The translations under genes were made by a program, and so were the position numbers. The notes under the pieces were generated by a model, which saw nothing but the letters and a program-made list of their open reading frames with translations, was not told the DNA's origin and searched no databases. Below are positions 5,045 through 5,279 of a DNA stretch of 5,279 nucleotides, piece by piece (position 1 is the stretch's first letter; each line of letters begins with the position of its first letter). Source of the stretch: Pseudomonadota bacterium (GTDB taxonomy: Bacteria; Bdellovibrionota; JAFGOL01); contig JAPLFT010000376.1 in NCBI GenBank assembly GCA_026390535.1, forward strand, positions 1 through 5,279, read 5' to 3'.

Positions 5045-5279
5045 ATGGAACAACGAATAGTTGTTTCTGGTCGAGAACTTATCAAGATCGGTAAACTTAC
5101 TTCAACAGTAGGAATAAAAGGGAGTGTCAAGATCACTCCCCTTTTTTTTAGTCCAGATGAGTTAATGGACCTAATAACCAACTATGCAAAAGATATTTAT
5201 CTGTATTCGGAAGATTCATTTCCCAAGAAGCTGATACTTACATCATATAGGCTTGGTAAAAATACCATCAAAAGACGCT
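5045..5279 (+). CDS. rimM: Ribosome maturation factor RimM, N-terminal part (cut by window edge)
   Basis: An open frame from ATG 5045 runs 78 codons to the right edge. Residues 12-34 (LIKIGKLTSTVGIKGSVKIT followed by PLF) match the start of RimM (consensus like VGKIxxxHGxxGEVKVxPL), followed by KDIYLY and a KKLILTS strand as expected in the RimM N-terminal beta-barrel. RimM binds ribosomal protein uS19 and helps mature the 3' domain of 16S rRNA. The usual His of the HG motif is Val here (STVGIKG) and the usual Glu of GEVKV is Ser. The start is 5 nt after the khpA stop; no in-frame start codon of the usual kind exists between the in-frame TGA (5033-5035) and 5045. There is no clear Shine-Dalgarno, so initiation probably depends on coupling to khpA. 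A terminator-like hairpin lies inside codons 26-35. The identity is supported by context. Confidence 0.87.
   Translation, partial: MEQRIVVSGRELIKIGKLTSTVGIKGSVKITPLFFSPDELMDLITNYAKDIYLYSEDSFPKKLILTSYRLGKNTIKRR
5120..5149 (+). terminator. Intrinsic-terminator-like hairpin inside rimM
   Basis: GGGAGTG (5120-5126) and CACTCCC (5134-5140) form a perfect 7-bp, GC-rich stem around a 7-nt loop (TCAAGAT). One C (5141) and then eight consecutive T residues (5142-5149) follow. This is the full shape of a Rho-independent terminator on the plus strand, lying about 75 nt into the rimM coding sequence. Translating ribosomes would be expected to melt it, so it could act as a conditional stop that reduces distal gene expression when rimM is poorly translated. 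The structure is seen; the activity is inferred. Confidence 0.5.

Noticed and set aside
4909..5181. Minus-strand ORF opposite khpA and rimM
   Set aside because: It overlaps two recognisable genes in the opposite strand and has no family signature or ribosome-binding site.

Overview
The window looks like chromosomal DNA of an AT-rich, diderm (Gram-negative type) bacterium. The cell-envelope inference rests on a signal-peptide-bearing outer-membrane beta-barrel protein (1097-1672). The genes lie close together with 1-9 nt gaps or overlaps, Shine-Dalgarno sites are mostly strong (AGGAGG types), and sigma70-like TTGACA boxes recur. The lineage cannot be fixed by eye. A PHB_acc_N-type regulator, a type II IlvE and an Ffh-bS16-KhpA-RimM block would fit an uncultured deltaproteobacterial or Omnitrophota-like lineage, but this is a weak inference.

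Left part (1-2845): a divergently transcribed, secreted TPR protein runs off the left edge on the minus strand. A sigma70-like promoter (346-374) then opens a tight plus-strand cluster. The cluster is a 41-aa membrane mini-protein, a PHA-synthesis-regulator-domain protein with a C-terminal coiled coil, an outer-membrane beta-barrel protein, the branched-chain aminotransferase IlvE and a 29-aa membrane or signal-like ORF. Overlaps and short gaps suggest one transcript, although the functions do not form an obvious single pathway.

Middle (2846-3184): no protein gene. It holds a minus-strand tRNA-Arg (anticodon UCG, CCA encoded). Next to its 3' end lies a 121-bp structured element (2847-2967) that begins with a perfect 21-bp copy of the tRNA 3' end and carries terminal inverted repeats made from the same sequence. 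Divergent TTGACA promoters serve the tRNA (minus) and ffh (plus).

Right part (3185-5279): the conserved translation and secretion block ffh - rpsP - khpA - rimM (rimM cut by the right edge). In many bacteria this continues into trmD and rplS. The genes cover SRP-dependent membrane targeting, a small-subunit ribosomal protein, a KH-domain RNA-binding protein and a 16S maturation factor. rimM lacks a clear Shine-Dalgarno site and carries a textbook intrinsic-terminator shape inside its first 35 codons.

Most notable: (1) the tRNA-Arg-derived element with direct and inverted copies of the tRNA 3' end; (2) the terminator-like hairpin within rimM; (3) the mini membrane ORF in the same frame as, and three codons from, the PHB_acc_N gene. 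No clearly new defence or mobile system is visible.
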